Of a stretch of DNA of 17,446 bases, positions 7,896 through 16,400 are shown in pieces. Below the pieces are notes generated by a model. The model made no database searches and was not told the DNA's origin. It was given only the letters and a program-made list of their open reading frames with translations. The translations under genes were made by a program, and so were the position numbers. The DNA is from Alphaproteobacteria bacterium (GTDB lineage: Bacteria; Pseudomonadota; Alphaproteobacteria; Rs-D84), in NCBI GenBank assembly GCA_016285415.1, contig JAEEQU010000013.1, positions 1-17,446 on the forward strand, given 5' to 3'. Each line of letters opens with the position of its first letter. Within the stretch, counting starts at the first letter, position 1.

Positions 7896-9473
7896 ATGTT
7901 TCTAGAAAAAATTTCTTGGCTATTTCTTGGTTTGTTTGGTTGTGCGACTATTCCGATTAGTATGCACGACAAGCGTCTGTTGGAATACAAACCAAAAATA
8001 TCAGACCAAGATTTTGAATACGACCCAATTAAAACACAAATTGCAAAAAAATATCACAAAGAACTTACCACTGGTCGTGCGTGCAGTGGTGCAACCCTTA
8101 TTGACGATGGGTTGTCCGCGTTTGTTATTCGCGCAGCGTTTGCACGCATGGCGACCAAAACCATTGATTTACAAACGTATATCTACAGCAATGATTTTTC
8201 ATCACACATTTTGTTGGATGAATTAAAAAACGCTGCGGATCGCGGGGTTAAGGTTCGGGTTCTGATTGACGATTACGGAACAAATTCTGATATCGCAGAT
8301 GTTATTTTGCTAAATCAACATCCGAATATAGAAGTAAAAATTTTCAATGCGGTTAAACAGCGTTCACGGTTCTTGTATTATCCACAAATGTTAATGGATT
8401 TTAACCGTCTTAATTCGCGTATGCATAATAAACTTTTTATTGTTGATAATGTTGCACTGATTACCGGTGGGCGCAACGTGGGCAGTAATTATTTTATGCC
8501 AGAAACCGCGGTGAATTTTTCAGATACAGATGTTTTATTTATGGGTGCAATCGCATCTGATGCAACAAAAAGTTTTAATGCATATTGGAATCATCATCTG
8601 GCGGTACCGGCATCTGTGATTCCCAAGGCCTGTTCGCGCCACGCGTTAAAGAAATTGGAAAAGCAATTTAAAAGATTGGCGCGTACAAATGTTATAAACA
8701 AACGAAAATATGACACGATTATATCCATGACTATCCGTGAATTTAATCGCAAGAACTTTGATTTTTCATGGGGCAGTGGAAAATTTATTGCCGACCCACC
8801 TGGGAAAGTTGAAATGCCACGGGAACGCAAAGAAAAATACGTCAGTGAAATAATATTGGCTCTTAATCGCCTATGGAAAAAGACACAAAAAAGCGCGTAT
8901 GTTTCCGCCGCATATTTTGTCCCTGGCAAAGATGGGTTAAAGAAAATGTGCGACGAAGAAAAATCGGGCGTTCATTTGACTATTGTCACAAATTCACTGG
9001 CATCAACAAATGCGCCAACGGTTTACGGCAAATGGGAAGAATATCGCACAAAACTGATTCAATCAGGTGTTGATGTATATGAATTTATGTTGTCTGCGGA
9101 AAATAGACGTGGTAAAAAACATGACCGCACACGCAAAAAGACACGGTTTTCAGTTATGCACAGCAAAACCATTGTGTTTGATGATAAAATTTCATGGATA
9201 GGCAGTTTTAATCTTGATCCACGCAGCGCATATTACAATACCGAAAACGTCGTGATATTTGAAAGTGCCGAATTTGCAAAGAAATTACGCGATATGATTA
9301 TTGATGACACCAAGATATCGTGGCATGTTGCGGTTAAAAACGGTATAACCACTTGGAACGGTTTACGACCGGGTGATACAAAACTGCGTATATACCATCA
9401 CGGACCCGATACGACAATTTTCAGACGCCTATTTAAAGTTTTCACAAAAATTATTCCTGAAAAATTTGTCTAA
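7896..9473 (+). CDS. Phospholipase D-family protein, ClsC-like (cardiolipin synthase type)
   Basis: This 525-aa protein has two HKD catalytic motifs: HNKLFIVD at residues 177-184 and HSKTIVFD at 422-429. Each is followed by a Gly-rich turn (TGGRN and IGSFN). The surrounding FNRLNSRMHNK is close to ClsC/YmdC of E. coli, which makes cardiolipin from phosphatidylglycerol plus phosphatidylethanolamine; other PLD activities cannot be excluded. The N-terminus MFLEKISWLFLGLFGC looks like a lipoprotein signal with Cys16, though Phe at -2 is atypical; otherwise it would be a membrane anchor. ATG 7896 is preferred over TTG 7872 because the latter overlaps the predicted -10. No strong SD precedes it. 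It is divergent from the Cys-rich operon, and the length exceeds E. coli ClsC by about 50 residues. Confidence 0.88.
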   Translation: MFLEKISWLFLGLFGCATIPISMHDKRLLEYKPKISDQDFEYDPIKTQIAKKYHKELTTGRACSGATLIDDGLSAFVIRAAFARMATKTIDLQTYIYSNDFSSHILLDELKNAADRGVKVRVLIDDYGTNSDIADVILLNQHPNIEVKIFNAVKQRSRFLYYPQMLMDFNRLNSRMHNKLFIVDNVALITGGRNVGSNYFMPETAVNFSDTDVLFMGAIASDATKSFNAYWNHHLAVPASVIPKACSRHALKKLEKQFKRLARTNVINKRKYDTIISMTIREFNRKNFDFSWGSGKFIADPPGKVEMPRERKEKYVSEIILALNRLWKKTQKSAYVSAAYFVPGKDGLKKMCDEEKSGVHLTIVTNSLASTNAPTVYGKWEEYRTKLIQSGVDVYEFMLSAENRRGKKHDRTRKKTRFSVMHSKTIVFDDKISWIGSFNLDPRSAYYNTENVVIFESAEFAKKLRDMIIDDTKISWHVAVKNGITTWNGLRPGDTKLRIYHHGPDTTIFRRLFKVFTKIIPEKFV

Positions 9474-9528
9474 TTGCAATATGTTGACGATAATTTAAAA
9501 TTTTTTTTAATTTTTTTATTTTTTTCTC

Positions 9529-9558
9529 TTGACCAACGAATCGTTTTTATTCTATCAT
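9529..9558 (+). promoter_or_regulatory. Strong predicted promoter with AT-rich upstream tract
   Basis: TTGACC (9529-9534), 18 nt, TATCAT (9553-9558): five of six in both boxes. The 30 bases before it are nearly pure A/T runs, like an UP element. Transcription would begin near 9565. Confidence 0.65.
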
Positions 9559-9564
9559 CCGTGT

Positions 9565-9734
9565 ATAGACAAGGGACACAAACGTAAAAAGCCCAGAAAT
9601 CTAAGAAAATATTGGTTTTCTGGGAAAAACAAGGAACAAAAATAAAGATTTAATGCGATTTTTGTAAATACATCGTGTAAATACAAAAAATGCTTTAAAT
9701 TTTGCCAACAACACCCGAAAAGGAGGGGACACAC
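9565..9734 (+). other. Long 5' leader of the 111-aa gene
   Basis: About 170 nt lie between the predicted start of transcription and the ATG. It holds an 8-bp perfect hairpin, CCCAGAAA (9592-9599) with TTTCTGGG (9617-9624), loop 17 nt, with no T-run after it, so it is not a terminator on plus. A direct repeat follows at 9664-9684, and a near-perfect SD, AAAAGGAGGGG, at 9717-9727. I do not recognise any known riboswitch class. Post-transcriptional control is possible but unproven. Confidence 0.5.
9664..9684 (+). repeat. Two direct copies of GTAAATAC
   Basis: GTAAATAC occurs at 9664-9671 and 9677-9684, a 13-base period, inside the leader of the 111-aa gene. It could be a protein binding site or chance in AT-rich DNA. 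Confidence 0.5.
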
Positions 9735-10070
9735 ATGCCAAAAAACATCAAAGAAATCATGATTGCGTTACACAAAGTGTTAAGCACAACCGTATGGGTT
9801 AACGCAGACAGACAAATCGTATCACTTAGCGATGAATTGCAAATTGGTCATAACAATGCACCACGTTCTATTGAAGATTTGCCACGCACATCTTTGATTG
9901 GTGCATATGTTTCATTGCAAATTCGCACAGACAATTTTGACGTTGCCGCAGAATCACTTGAAACAAAAGAATTAGCAATGCGTGTCAAAGAGATGGTTTT
10001 TGCCGAAGCAAAACGCATATTGGATGCAGAAACCGAAAATTCAAATGGCACTGTTGCAATGGCAGCATAA
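9735..10070 (+). CDS. Small conserved-looking protein of unknown function, likely highly expressed
   Basis: I do not recognise this 111-aa, cytoplasmic-looking protein. It has no signal peptide, membrane segment, Cys or obvious catalytic motif. Predicted make-up is a short N-terminal helix (residues 3-16), a mixed middle part (17-75) and a long charged C-terminal helix (about 79-99, ETKELAMRVKEMVFAEAKR). An upstream TTG at 9702 would add 11 codons, but the AAGGAGG Shine-Dalgarno at 9719-9725 points to the ATG at 9735. The promoter, UP-like tract and SD together suggest strong expression. It stands alone between two transcription units and is followed by two hairpins. It could be a small regulator or nucleoid-type protein, but nothing in the sequence proves either. 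Confidence 0.8.
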   Translation: MPKNIKEIMIALHKVLSTTVWVNADRQIVSLSDELQIGHNNAPRSIEDLPRTSLIGAYVSLQIRTDNFDVAAESLETKELAMRVKEMVFAEAKRILDAETENSNGTVAMAA

Positions 10071-10094
10071 AGTTTATTACACACAACAACCAGT

Positions 10095-10145
10095 TTCCGG
10101 GTTCCGGAAGGAAGGAGAGCATATCGGCGGGTAACCGCCGATATG
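10095..10145 (+). terminator. Tandem hairpins after the 111-aa gene, probable terminator
   Basis: Hairpin 1 is TTCCGG (10095-10100) with CCGGAA (10104-10109). Hairpin 2 has a perfect 11-bp stem, CATATCGGCGG (10120-10130) with CCGCCGATATG (10135-10145), and a GTAA tetraloop. The following sequence is TATTTTAAAT, a poor U-tract, so termination may be partial or the hairpin may protect the 3' end. Between the hairpins is GGAAGGAAGGAGAG, an SD-like run without a usable ORF. It also separates the convergent 604-aa gene. Confidence 0.6.
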
Positions 10146-10149
10146 TATT

Positions 10150-11964
10150 TTAAATAAGGTGAACTACACATACATTTTCAATGGTTCGTGTTCCACTCGG
10201 CCACAACTGTTCTTCTATTGTTGCTTTAAACTCAACCTCTGGCGCAAGAAGATTGGCACTCTCAAATGCTGTCTTTAGCTCTTCGCACTTTCTTTGGGTT
10301 GTACCCACGCAATAATACTCAAATATAAGAGGCATAGGATTCTTTTCAACACTACTACATTTTTGTCCCAAAATAGATTCTGCAAGCGCCGTATTGGCAT
10401 ACCCATCACGATTTACGGTATTATTTGTTTGTTGCGGTGTTGTACCCTGGGCGCATTTTGATTTATCTATTTCGCATTTCCAATACCAACCATAAACTTC
10501 TTTTGTAACGGTCCACCTGCCACCAAGCTGTTTACATTGATATCCGTGTCCCGCACCATTTTTTACAACCGCATCCAACATCTCGGGACTATGACGATAA
10601 TTTAGCAAAGCTATACTCTGTCCAATAGAAGAACTACCATTTAAATCTTTACAAAACTTCTCTTTGGTAATTCCATAATCTTCTGTGGGATTGTTTAGTA
10701 TTGTATATTCATTACCGCCTGACATCGCAGAAGTTTGCTGGTGTGTTTGCTGTGATGCACCAGCGGTTCCCTGCCCCAACGAAGATGCGCGTAAACCACC
10801 ATCAGAACTTTTTATCGGTTTTGGCCCAATTGGTACAGCACTTATTAAACTCTGAACACATTTTCCTTGTTGTTTATTATATGTGGTGGCGGGATCTGAA
10901 CATGCACACTGCCTTTTATTTTCTGTTTGGTTCATGCCATCGGGACATATACAATCGCCGTCGGCATTACGTCCGATTCCACCACTATTCCGACATTCTT
11001 CATCCAATGCCTTGGCCAAATCATCCATATTGCGATAATATGTTGGTCTGTCCGTGGTGGTATTTCCATTTCCCGCGGCATTATTATTTCGTTGCGTGGT
11101 AATATATTCTGCCAACCCAAGATCTTCTACGTGTTTTAATGTTGATTTATCTACACTTGATAAATAATTTTTTAATCTGTTTAGTGTTTCACATGCGTCC
11201 TTTTCGTGTTCTTGGACACCATTTGCACTGTTATATGATCTGGTTGCTTGCATCTCATCGGCATCAACCGTAAATTTACTATAATCCCAATTCTTTGAAA
11301 ATTGTGATGCCTTGTCCGCTGGTATCATATAACCATCTTTTGTATACAGCACCACCTTGCCATCGTCAAACCCAAATGCCAATGTATGTTCTATTTCTTC
11401 TATACATCTAATAATTGCGGCATCATTATTTGTTTGCGCCGGTGCCGTTGTTGTGTTTTGACTGTTCGCGCCAACTATTTGTTTGTTTTCATCTGCTATC
11501 TTATCTTTGCATTCACCATTTACCCACATTCTGCCCAATTGTTCACATTCATATTGTGCCCTATCGCGACATACACCATTTACATATACATGCGTGCCAT
11601 CTGCTTCACATGCCATACGTCTTTGTTCGGCATTACGTCTCGCAATTTCTGAATTTATCTCTACAACCTTTGCCTGTTGTTTTTCCAGTTCTAAATTCTT
11701 TTCTTCAATTTGCGTGGACAGTTTATTGCTCTTGCTGGCCTGTGCGATATTTAAACCAACACCAACCGCCGTTAAACCAATCGTAGAAATACCCGCAATC
11801 ATAAACCCTTTGCGTTTACCATCGCATTCTTCAAGTTTTGATACCTTTTCTTGCTTTTCACGTACCAACCGTTGAATCTGTGATGTCATGTTGACGGCAT
11901 TCGCATCGTGTGCAACACATAAAACCGATAAACATATTACCGAAGTATATCCGATGAATTTCAT
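10150..11964 (-). CDS. Secreted Cys-rich, coiled-coil protein of unknown function
   Basis: No family is recognised for this 604-aa exported protein. The signal peptide covers residues 1-23 (ANA cleavage site). A second hydrophobic segment at 54-74 (Gly/Ala/Ile/Thr-rich) may be a membrane span, and it is followed by a coiled coil (76-118). Two short related Cys blocks follow, ending YVNGVC (to 132) and WVNGEC (to 152). A middle part (180-290) has few Cys. An EGF-like Cys cluster occupies 324-369 (CRNSG, CICPDG, CACSD, GKC). A Gln/Ser/Gly linker spans about 395-418, and a C-terminal Cys domain 437-604. The overall plan (signal, coiled coil, paired Cys, linkers) echoes the 971-aa protein, so they may act in the same envelope process; this is inference. 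The SD AGGGGGG and a promoter at 12003-12011 support the start. Confidence 0.85.
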   Translation of the reverse strand: MKFIGYTSVICLSVLCVAHDANAVNMTSQIQRLVREKQEKVSKLEECDGKRKGFMIAGISTIGLTAVGVGLNIAQASKSNKLSTQIEEKNLELEKQQAKVVEINSEIARRNAEQRRMACEADGTHVYVNGVCRDRAQYECEQLGRMWVNGECKDKIADENKQIVGANSQNTTTAPAQTNNDAAIIRCIEEIEHTLAFGFDDGKVVLYTKDGYMIPADKASQFSKNWDYSKFTVDADEMQATRSYNSANGVQEHEKDACETLNRLKNYLSSVDKSTLKHVEDLGLAEYITTQRNNNAAGNGNTTTDRPTYYRNMDDLAKALDEECRNSGGIGRNADGDCICPDGMNQTENKRQCACSDPATTYNKQQGKCVQSLISAVPIGPKPIKSSDGGLRASSLGQGTAGASQQTHQQTSAMSGGNEYTILNNPTEDYGITKEKFCKDLNGSSSIGQSIALLNYRHSPEMLDAVVKNGAGHGYQCKQLGGRWTVTKEVYGWYWKCEIDKSKCAQGTTPQQTNNTVNRDGYANTALAESILGQKCSSVEKNPMPLIFEYYCVGTTQRKCEELKTAFESANLLAPEVEFKATIEEQLWPSGTRTIENVCVVHLI

Positions 11965-11977
11965 AATATCCCCCCTT

Positions 11978-11993
11978 GTGATAGAAAAATCAC
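11978..11993 (-). other. Inverted repeat GTGAT-N6-ATCAC in the leader of the 604-aa gene
   Basis: The 5-bp arms at 11978-11982 and 11989-11993 lie just downstream of the predicted transcription start and next to the SD. It may be an operator or a small hairpin that affects translation. The spacing does not fit a CRP site. Confidence 0.4.
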
Positions 11994-12002
11994 CTTGAGC
12001 GT

Positions 12003-12011
12003 ATTATATCA
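12003..12011 (-). promoter_or_regulatory. Extended -10 promoter of the 604-aa gene
   Basis: The minus strand reads TGATATAAT, an extended -10 element with a perfect TATAAT at 12003-12008, 39 nt before the start codon. The -35 region (TTCTTA near 12026-12031) is weak. The gene therefore need not depend on read-through from plsX. Confidence 0.55.
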
Positions 12012-12036
12012 TATTTTGCAAATAATAAGAAACTAA

Positions 12037-13101
12037 TTATTCCGATTTCAATTCAGAACGAATATGTGCCATTGTCGCAACACGTCCACGAATAACATCA
12101 TTCAGATTTGCACCCGTCATATCTGCCGCATACTGAATTGCGTTTGCAAATGCCAACGCATCAGAATTTCCATGTGTTTTTACCGCGAACCCATTAAGTC
12201 CCAAAAATGTTGCACCAGCATAAGAACGCGGATCAATTTTATGCTTTAACCGTTTGAAAACATGCACCAAGAAAAATGCACCTATAACCGCCAATATAGA
12301 TTTCTTCATATTTTCGGTAATAACGCGCTTAATCAATTTTGCCGTTCCTTCTACTGTTTTTAAAACGATATTCCCAGTAAAGCCATCAGTTACAACAACC
12401 TGAACGCGACCGGCACTAATATCTGTTGGTTCAACAAACCCAAGATATTCATACGGCAATTCATCGCGATGTGCCAACAGAACATTATTCACACGTTGCA
12501 ATGTTTCATTACCCTTGGTTTCTTCTTCGCCGATATTCAACACACCAAGTTTTGGGCGAACCATTTTTCCGATAATTTCGGCATACACACCACCAAGAAT
12601 TGTAAAATCAAACAAATTTTCCGCATCACATTGAACGTTGGCACCCAAATCTAAAACAACGACACGTGAATCCCCCGCCCCTGATGGCAACATTGTTGTT
12701 ATCGCCGGGCGTGAAATTCCGTCAATGGTTTTTAATGCCAATTTAGACAGCGACATTAAAACACCAGTATTTCCCGAACTGACCACCGCCGCCGAATTAC
12801 CTTCGCGAACATCTTTGATGGCCATATACATAGATGTATCTTGGGCGTGACGAATAACATCACGAACTTTATCTGTTCCGTGAATAACACCTGGGGCATT
12901 TATAACGACAGAATTACGCGCAACACGTGGATACCGCGCCATCAATTTACGCAGAACTTTTTCATCACCAAAAATACGGAAAGTTATAGATGATTCACCA
13001 TGCTGATATAAAAATTGGTTCATTCCACCAAGAACCGCGGCGGGACCCTTGTCGCCACCCATCGCATCAATTGCAATAATTTTTCTATCGTTTTCCATCA
13101 T
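12037..13101 (-). CDS. plsX: Phosphate acyltransferase PlsX
   Basis: PlsX converts acyl-ACP to acyl-phosphate, the donor for PlsY in phosphatidic acid synthesis; it is a peripheral membrane enzyme. The protein is 354 aa, full length against about 350 for the family. Recognised blocks are IAIDAMGGDKGP (9-20), SSGNTGVLM (108-116), DLGANVQCDAENL (151-163) and NIGEEETKGN (189-198). The start ATGATGG has no SD: the bases just upstream are a T-run and hairpin (13105-13144), so translation may rely on leaderless-like or coupled initiation. rpmF-plsX is a widespread pair. The usual next gene, fabH, is displaced; a secreted-protein gene with its own promoter follows instead. Confidence 0.95.
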   Translation of the reverse strand: MMENDRKIIAIDAMGGDKGPAAVLGGMNQFLYQHGESSITFRIFGDEKVLRKLMARYPRVARNSVVINAPGVIHGTDKVRDVIRHAQDTSMYMAIKDVREGNSAAVVSSGNTGVLMSLSKLALKTIDGISRPAITTMLPSGAGDSRVVVLDLGANVQCDAENLFDFTILGGVYAEIIGKMVRPKLGVLNIGEEETKGNETLQRVNNVLLAHRDELPYEYLGFVEPTDISAGRVQVVVTDGFTGNIVLKTVEGTAKLIKRVITENMKKSILAVIGAFFLVHVFKRLKHKIDPRSYAGATFLGLNGFAVKTHGNSDALAFANAIQYAADMTGANLNDVIRGRVATMAHIRSELKSE

Positions 13102-13104
13102 GTA

Positions 13105-13144
13105 TAAAAAATGCAGACAGGCACGAATGCGTGCCCAATCTGCA
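13105..13144 (-). terminator. Terminator-like hairpin between rpmF and plsX (possible attenuator)
   Basis: On the minus strand TGCAGA and GGCACG pair with CGTGCC and TCTGCA (arms 13112-13125 and 13130-13144, small internal loop, four-base apical loop). They are followed by a T-run at 13106-13111. The plsX ATG begins five bases later. The form is that of an intrinsic terminator, yet it occupies the plsX ribosome binding region, so partial termination or translational control is plausible. Confidence 0.75.
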
Positions 13145-13161
13145 ATTATTTCATTTATGTT

Positions 13162-13311
13162 TTATTTTGCACCGCATGCAGGACATACGTGATGTGGGCG
13201 TTTCTTTTCGCCACATGTTTTGCATACACCACATGGCATTACAGACAATGCATCATGGCTGCGACGTTGTGCGCCGCGTGCTTTACTTGTTTTACTTCTT
13301 GGCGTTGCCAT
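13162..13311 (-). CDS. rpmF: 50S ribosomal protein bL32
   Basis: This 49-aa ribosomal protein of the large subunit begins MATPRSKTSKARGAQRRSHD, the typical bL32 N-terminus. A zinc-ribbon pattern follows: C30-x2-C33, then PHHVC, with C43-x2-C46; an extra Cys is at 27. The start has a good SD (AAGGA) and a promoter at 13342-13369. Many alphaproteobacterial bL32 proteins lack these Cys, as I recall, so this is the zinc-binding (C+) form. plsX follows after 60 nt. Confidence 0.95.
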   Translation of the reverse strand: MATPRSKTSKARGAQRRSHDALSVMPCGVCKTCGEKKRPHHVCPACGAK

Positions 13312-13341
13312 TTTCTATCCTTTTTTATTTTTCTTCCGTTT

Positions 13342-13369
13342 ATTTTATTACAATATCTGGTTTTTGCAA
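13342..13369 (-). promoter_or_regulatory. Predicted promoter of rpmF
   Basis: On the minus strand TTGCAA (13364-13369) is followed after 16 nt by TAAAAT (13342-13347), the same layout as the tRNA-Arg promoter. The start codon is about 30 nt downstream. Confidence 0.6.
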
Positions 13370-13399
13370 GAAAAACTTTATCCGTTGATGGTTAAATGG

Positions 13400-13424
13400 G
13401 GGCGGTGCGATGCACGCACCACCC
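13400..13424 (-). terminator. Hairpin after rpoC, possible terminator
   Basis: Arms 13400-13409 and 13415-13424 pair over ten positions with one mismatch, GC-rich, loop five bases. It starts ten bases after the rpoC stop. The tract after it on the minus strand (CCATTTAACC) is a poor U-run, so termination is uncertain. Confidence 0.45.
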
Positions 13425-13434
13425 ACATATATCC

Positions 13435-16400
13435 TTATAAATCCAACAACTGTTGATGTTCGCCACCTTCGCGTGCGATGCGCTCGGCCTTTTCTTCGGC
13501 CTTGGCAATTTCACGAACACGACGGACATACGCACCTGTTCCAATTGGTATCAAACGACCAACAATCAAGTTTTCATTTATACCGACCAATTTATCGGTT
13601 GAACCATTGATTGCCGCATCAACCAATACTTTGGTTGTCTGTTGGAACGACGCGTTGGATATAAACGAACGCGTGGTAAGTGATGCACGGGTAAGGCCGA
13701 CCAAAACCTGAGATGCGACCGCTGGACGACCACCATCATGTTTAACACGTTCATTTTCTTCTTCAAAATCAACACGGTCAACAACATGTCCTGTCAAGAA
13801 CACCGTATCACCTGGATCAGTGATTTCAACACGACGCGTCATTTCACGTATCAGAATTTCAATATGCTTGTCGTTAATGGACACACCCTGCAAACGATAA
13901 ACCTGTTGAATCTGTTCAACCATAAATGTTGCCAAGGCTTTCTGACCCAAGATACGCAAAATATCTTGTGGAACCGGATCACCGTCAACCAACTTATCCG
14001 CCTTTTTCACGACATCGCCACTGCGCACCAACAGGTTTGTTCCCTTTGGCACCGCATATTCAAATGGCTTTGTTCCATCATCTGGTTCAATACGGATAAT
14101 AATTTTGGATTTGGCGTCTTCCAATTCAACCGTTCCATCAATTTCCGCCAGCAATGCTGGGTTCGCAGGACGACGGACTTCCAACAATTCTTCAACACGT
14201 GGCAGACCGCCGGTAATATCGCCTGTACGCTTTGCCTGAACCGGAATACGTGCCAAGACATCACCTGCAGCAACCTTGGCGCCATTTTCAACCATCAACA
14301 CAGAATGTATTGGTAACAGATATTCGGCAACCTTTTTGCCACCCAATGACAAAACATCGCCTTTTTCATTAACCAATCTGATTGCTGGTTGCAACGCCTT
14401 CTTGGTGTTTGTTTTCCAGTTTATAACCTTGCGTGAGACGATACCTGTCATAGAATCAACTTCTTCTTGGTATGACACATTTTCGGTCAAATCGTTGAAA
14501 CTGACGATACCATCTTTTTCTGCGATAATCGTGTTGGAATAAGGATCCCATTCTGCAACCTTGGCGCCCTTTTCAACCTTGTCACCATCGTTGACAATCA
14601 ACATAGATGCATACGGTAATGAGCAACTGAACAATTCATCACCCTTTGGTGAAACGATTGCAACCTTGCCATTACGTGACAAGACGACAACACGGCCCAC
14701 AGAATTTGTAATTGTGTTCACACCAGACAATTTAATTGTTCCAGCCACTGGGACTTCAATATAGTGACTTTCGGCACCACCAGACGCAATACCACCGATG
14801 TGGAAGGTACGCAACGTCAACTGGGTTCCTGGTTCACCAATGGATTGTCCGGCGACAACACCGACGGCTTCGCCGACATGTACCAATGATTGACGCGACA
14901 AATCCATACCATAGCATTTCGCGCACAAACCATCACTGCAGCAGGTCAACACACTGCGAACATCTACACTTGGCAGACCTGATTCATTTATGGCACGTGC
15001 CGCAACCTTGGTAATCAATTCACCGGCTGGTACGATAACTTCTTTGGAAATCGGATGAACAATATCTTTTGCCGCGGTACGACCCAACACAACGTCACCA
15101 AGTGGCACAGAAAGTGTGCTGCCCTGATAAACTGGTTTTGCGGTAATGTATTCTTTGGTACCGCAATCGTGTTCGGTAATAACCGTATTCAATGCCAAAT
15201 CAACCAAACGACGTGTCAAATAACCTGCCTGCGCGGTTTTCAACGCGGTATCCGACAAACCTTTACGCGCACCGTGGGTTGATGTAAAGTATTCCGCCAT
15301 TGTCAAACCTTCTTTAAAGTTTGAAATAATCGGAACTTCAATAATTGAACCATCGGGCTTCTGCATCATACCACGCATACCCGCCAACTGTTTAATCTGG
15401 TTCTTGGAACCACGCGCCTTGGAATCCGCCATCATATAAATTGAATTCCAATCGTCACCATGATTTTTACCCAATGCCGCAAACGCCAAATCACCAAGTT
15501 TATCTGTGGTCTTTTGCCACATATCAATCAATTTGTTATAACGTTCACCACTTGACAGCAAACCGTTTTGATATTGCTCTTCAATATCGGCAGCGGCTCT
15601 TTCTGCTTCTTCAATCATGGATTCTTTTTCTTCTGGAATAACCACATCATCAAATCCGATTGAAATACCACTGCGTGCCGCCTGTTCAAAACCGGTGTTC
15701 TTTAATGCATCGGCAAGCAGAATCATCGCCTTATCACCACAACGTTCATACGTTATAGACAGCAAATGTTCCAAATCGCCACGTCCCATAACTTTGTTTA
15801 CCAAATCAAACGGCATATTTTCAGACTTTGGCAACAATTCACCGATAATCATACGACCCGCCGTTGTTTTGTAATTTTTACCATTGATACGCGCTACAAT
15901 CGGTGTATGCAGTGTAATTGTTTTGTTTTCCAATGCCAATTGCACTTCGTCCATACCACTGAAACGCGGTGATTTTTCGGTGTGTTCGCCATTTATCAAC
16001 GAAATATAGTAAATACCCAAAACCATGTCCTGGGATGGAACGGTCATAGGTTCACCATTTGCCGGTGATAAAATGTTATTTGTTGATAACATCAGTGTAC
16101 GTGCCTCTAATTGCGCCTCTAATGAAATTGGCACATGCACCGCCATCTGGTCGCCGTCAAAGTCCGCATTGAATCCCTTACATACCAATGGATGCAGACG
16201 AATTGCCTTGCCTTCAATCAAAACCGGTTCAAATGCCAACAGTGATAATCTGTGCAAAGTTGGCGCACGGTTCAGCAATACCGGATGTTCATGAATAACC
16301 TTTTCCAATATTTCCCAAACAACATCTTCACCATTTTCAACCATTTTACGTGCGGTCTTTAATGTGTTTGCATAGTCACCCGCCATCAAACGCGCAAAGA

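Noticed and set aside
9592..9624. Hairpin as terminator of the ClsC-like gene
   Set aside because: No T-run follows on the plus strand, and it lies downstream of the predicted promoter, inside the leader of the next gene.
9702..9734. TTG start for the 111-aa gene
   Set aside because: The strong SD at 9719-9725 lies inside this extension and is ideally placed for the ATG at 9735.
10110..10158. Tiny ORF after the GGAAGGAAGGAGAG run
   Set aside because: The only ATG (10143) gives four codons and is buried in the hairpin.
11977..11994. CRP/FNR-type site
   Set aside because: TGTGA and TCAC are separated by 8 bases instead of 6 for CRP, and FNR boxes (TTGAT...ATCAA) do not match.
2677..12036. 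Integrated island or prophage at tRNA-Arg(CCU)
   Set aside because: No integrase, transposase or phage gene is present and no repeat of the tRNA 3' end was found in the window.
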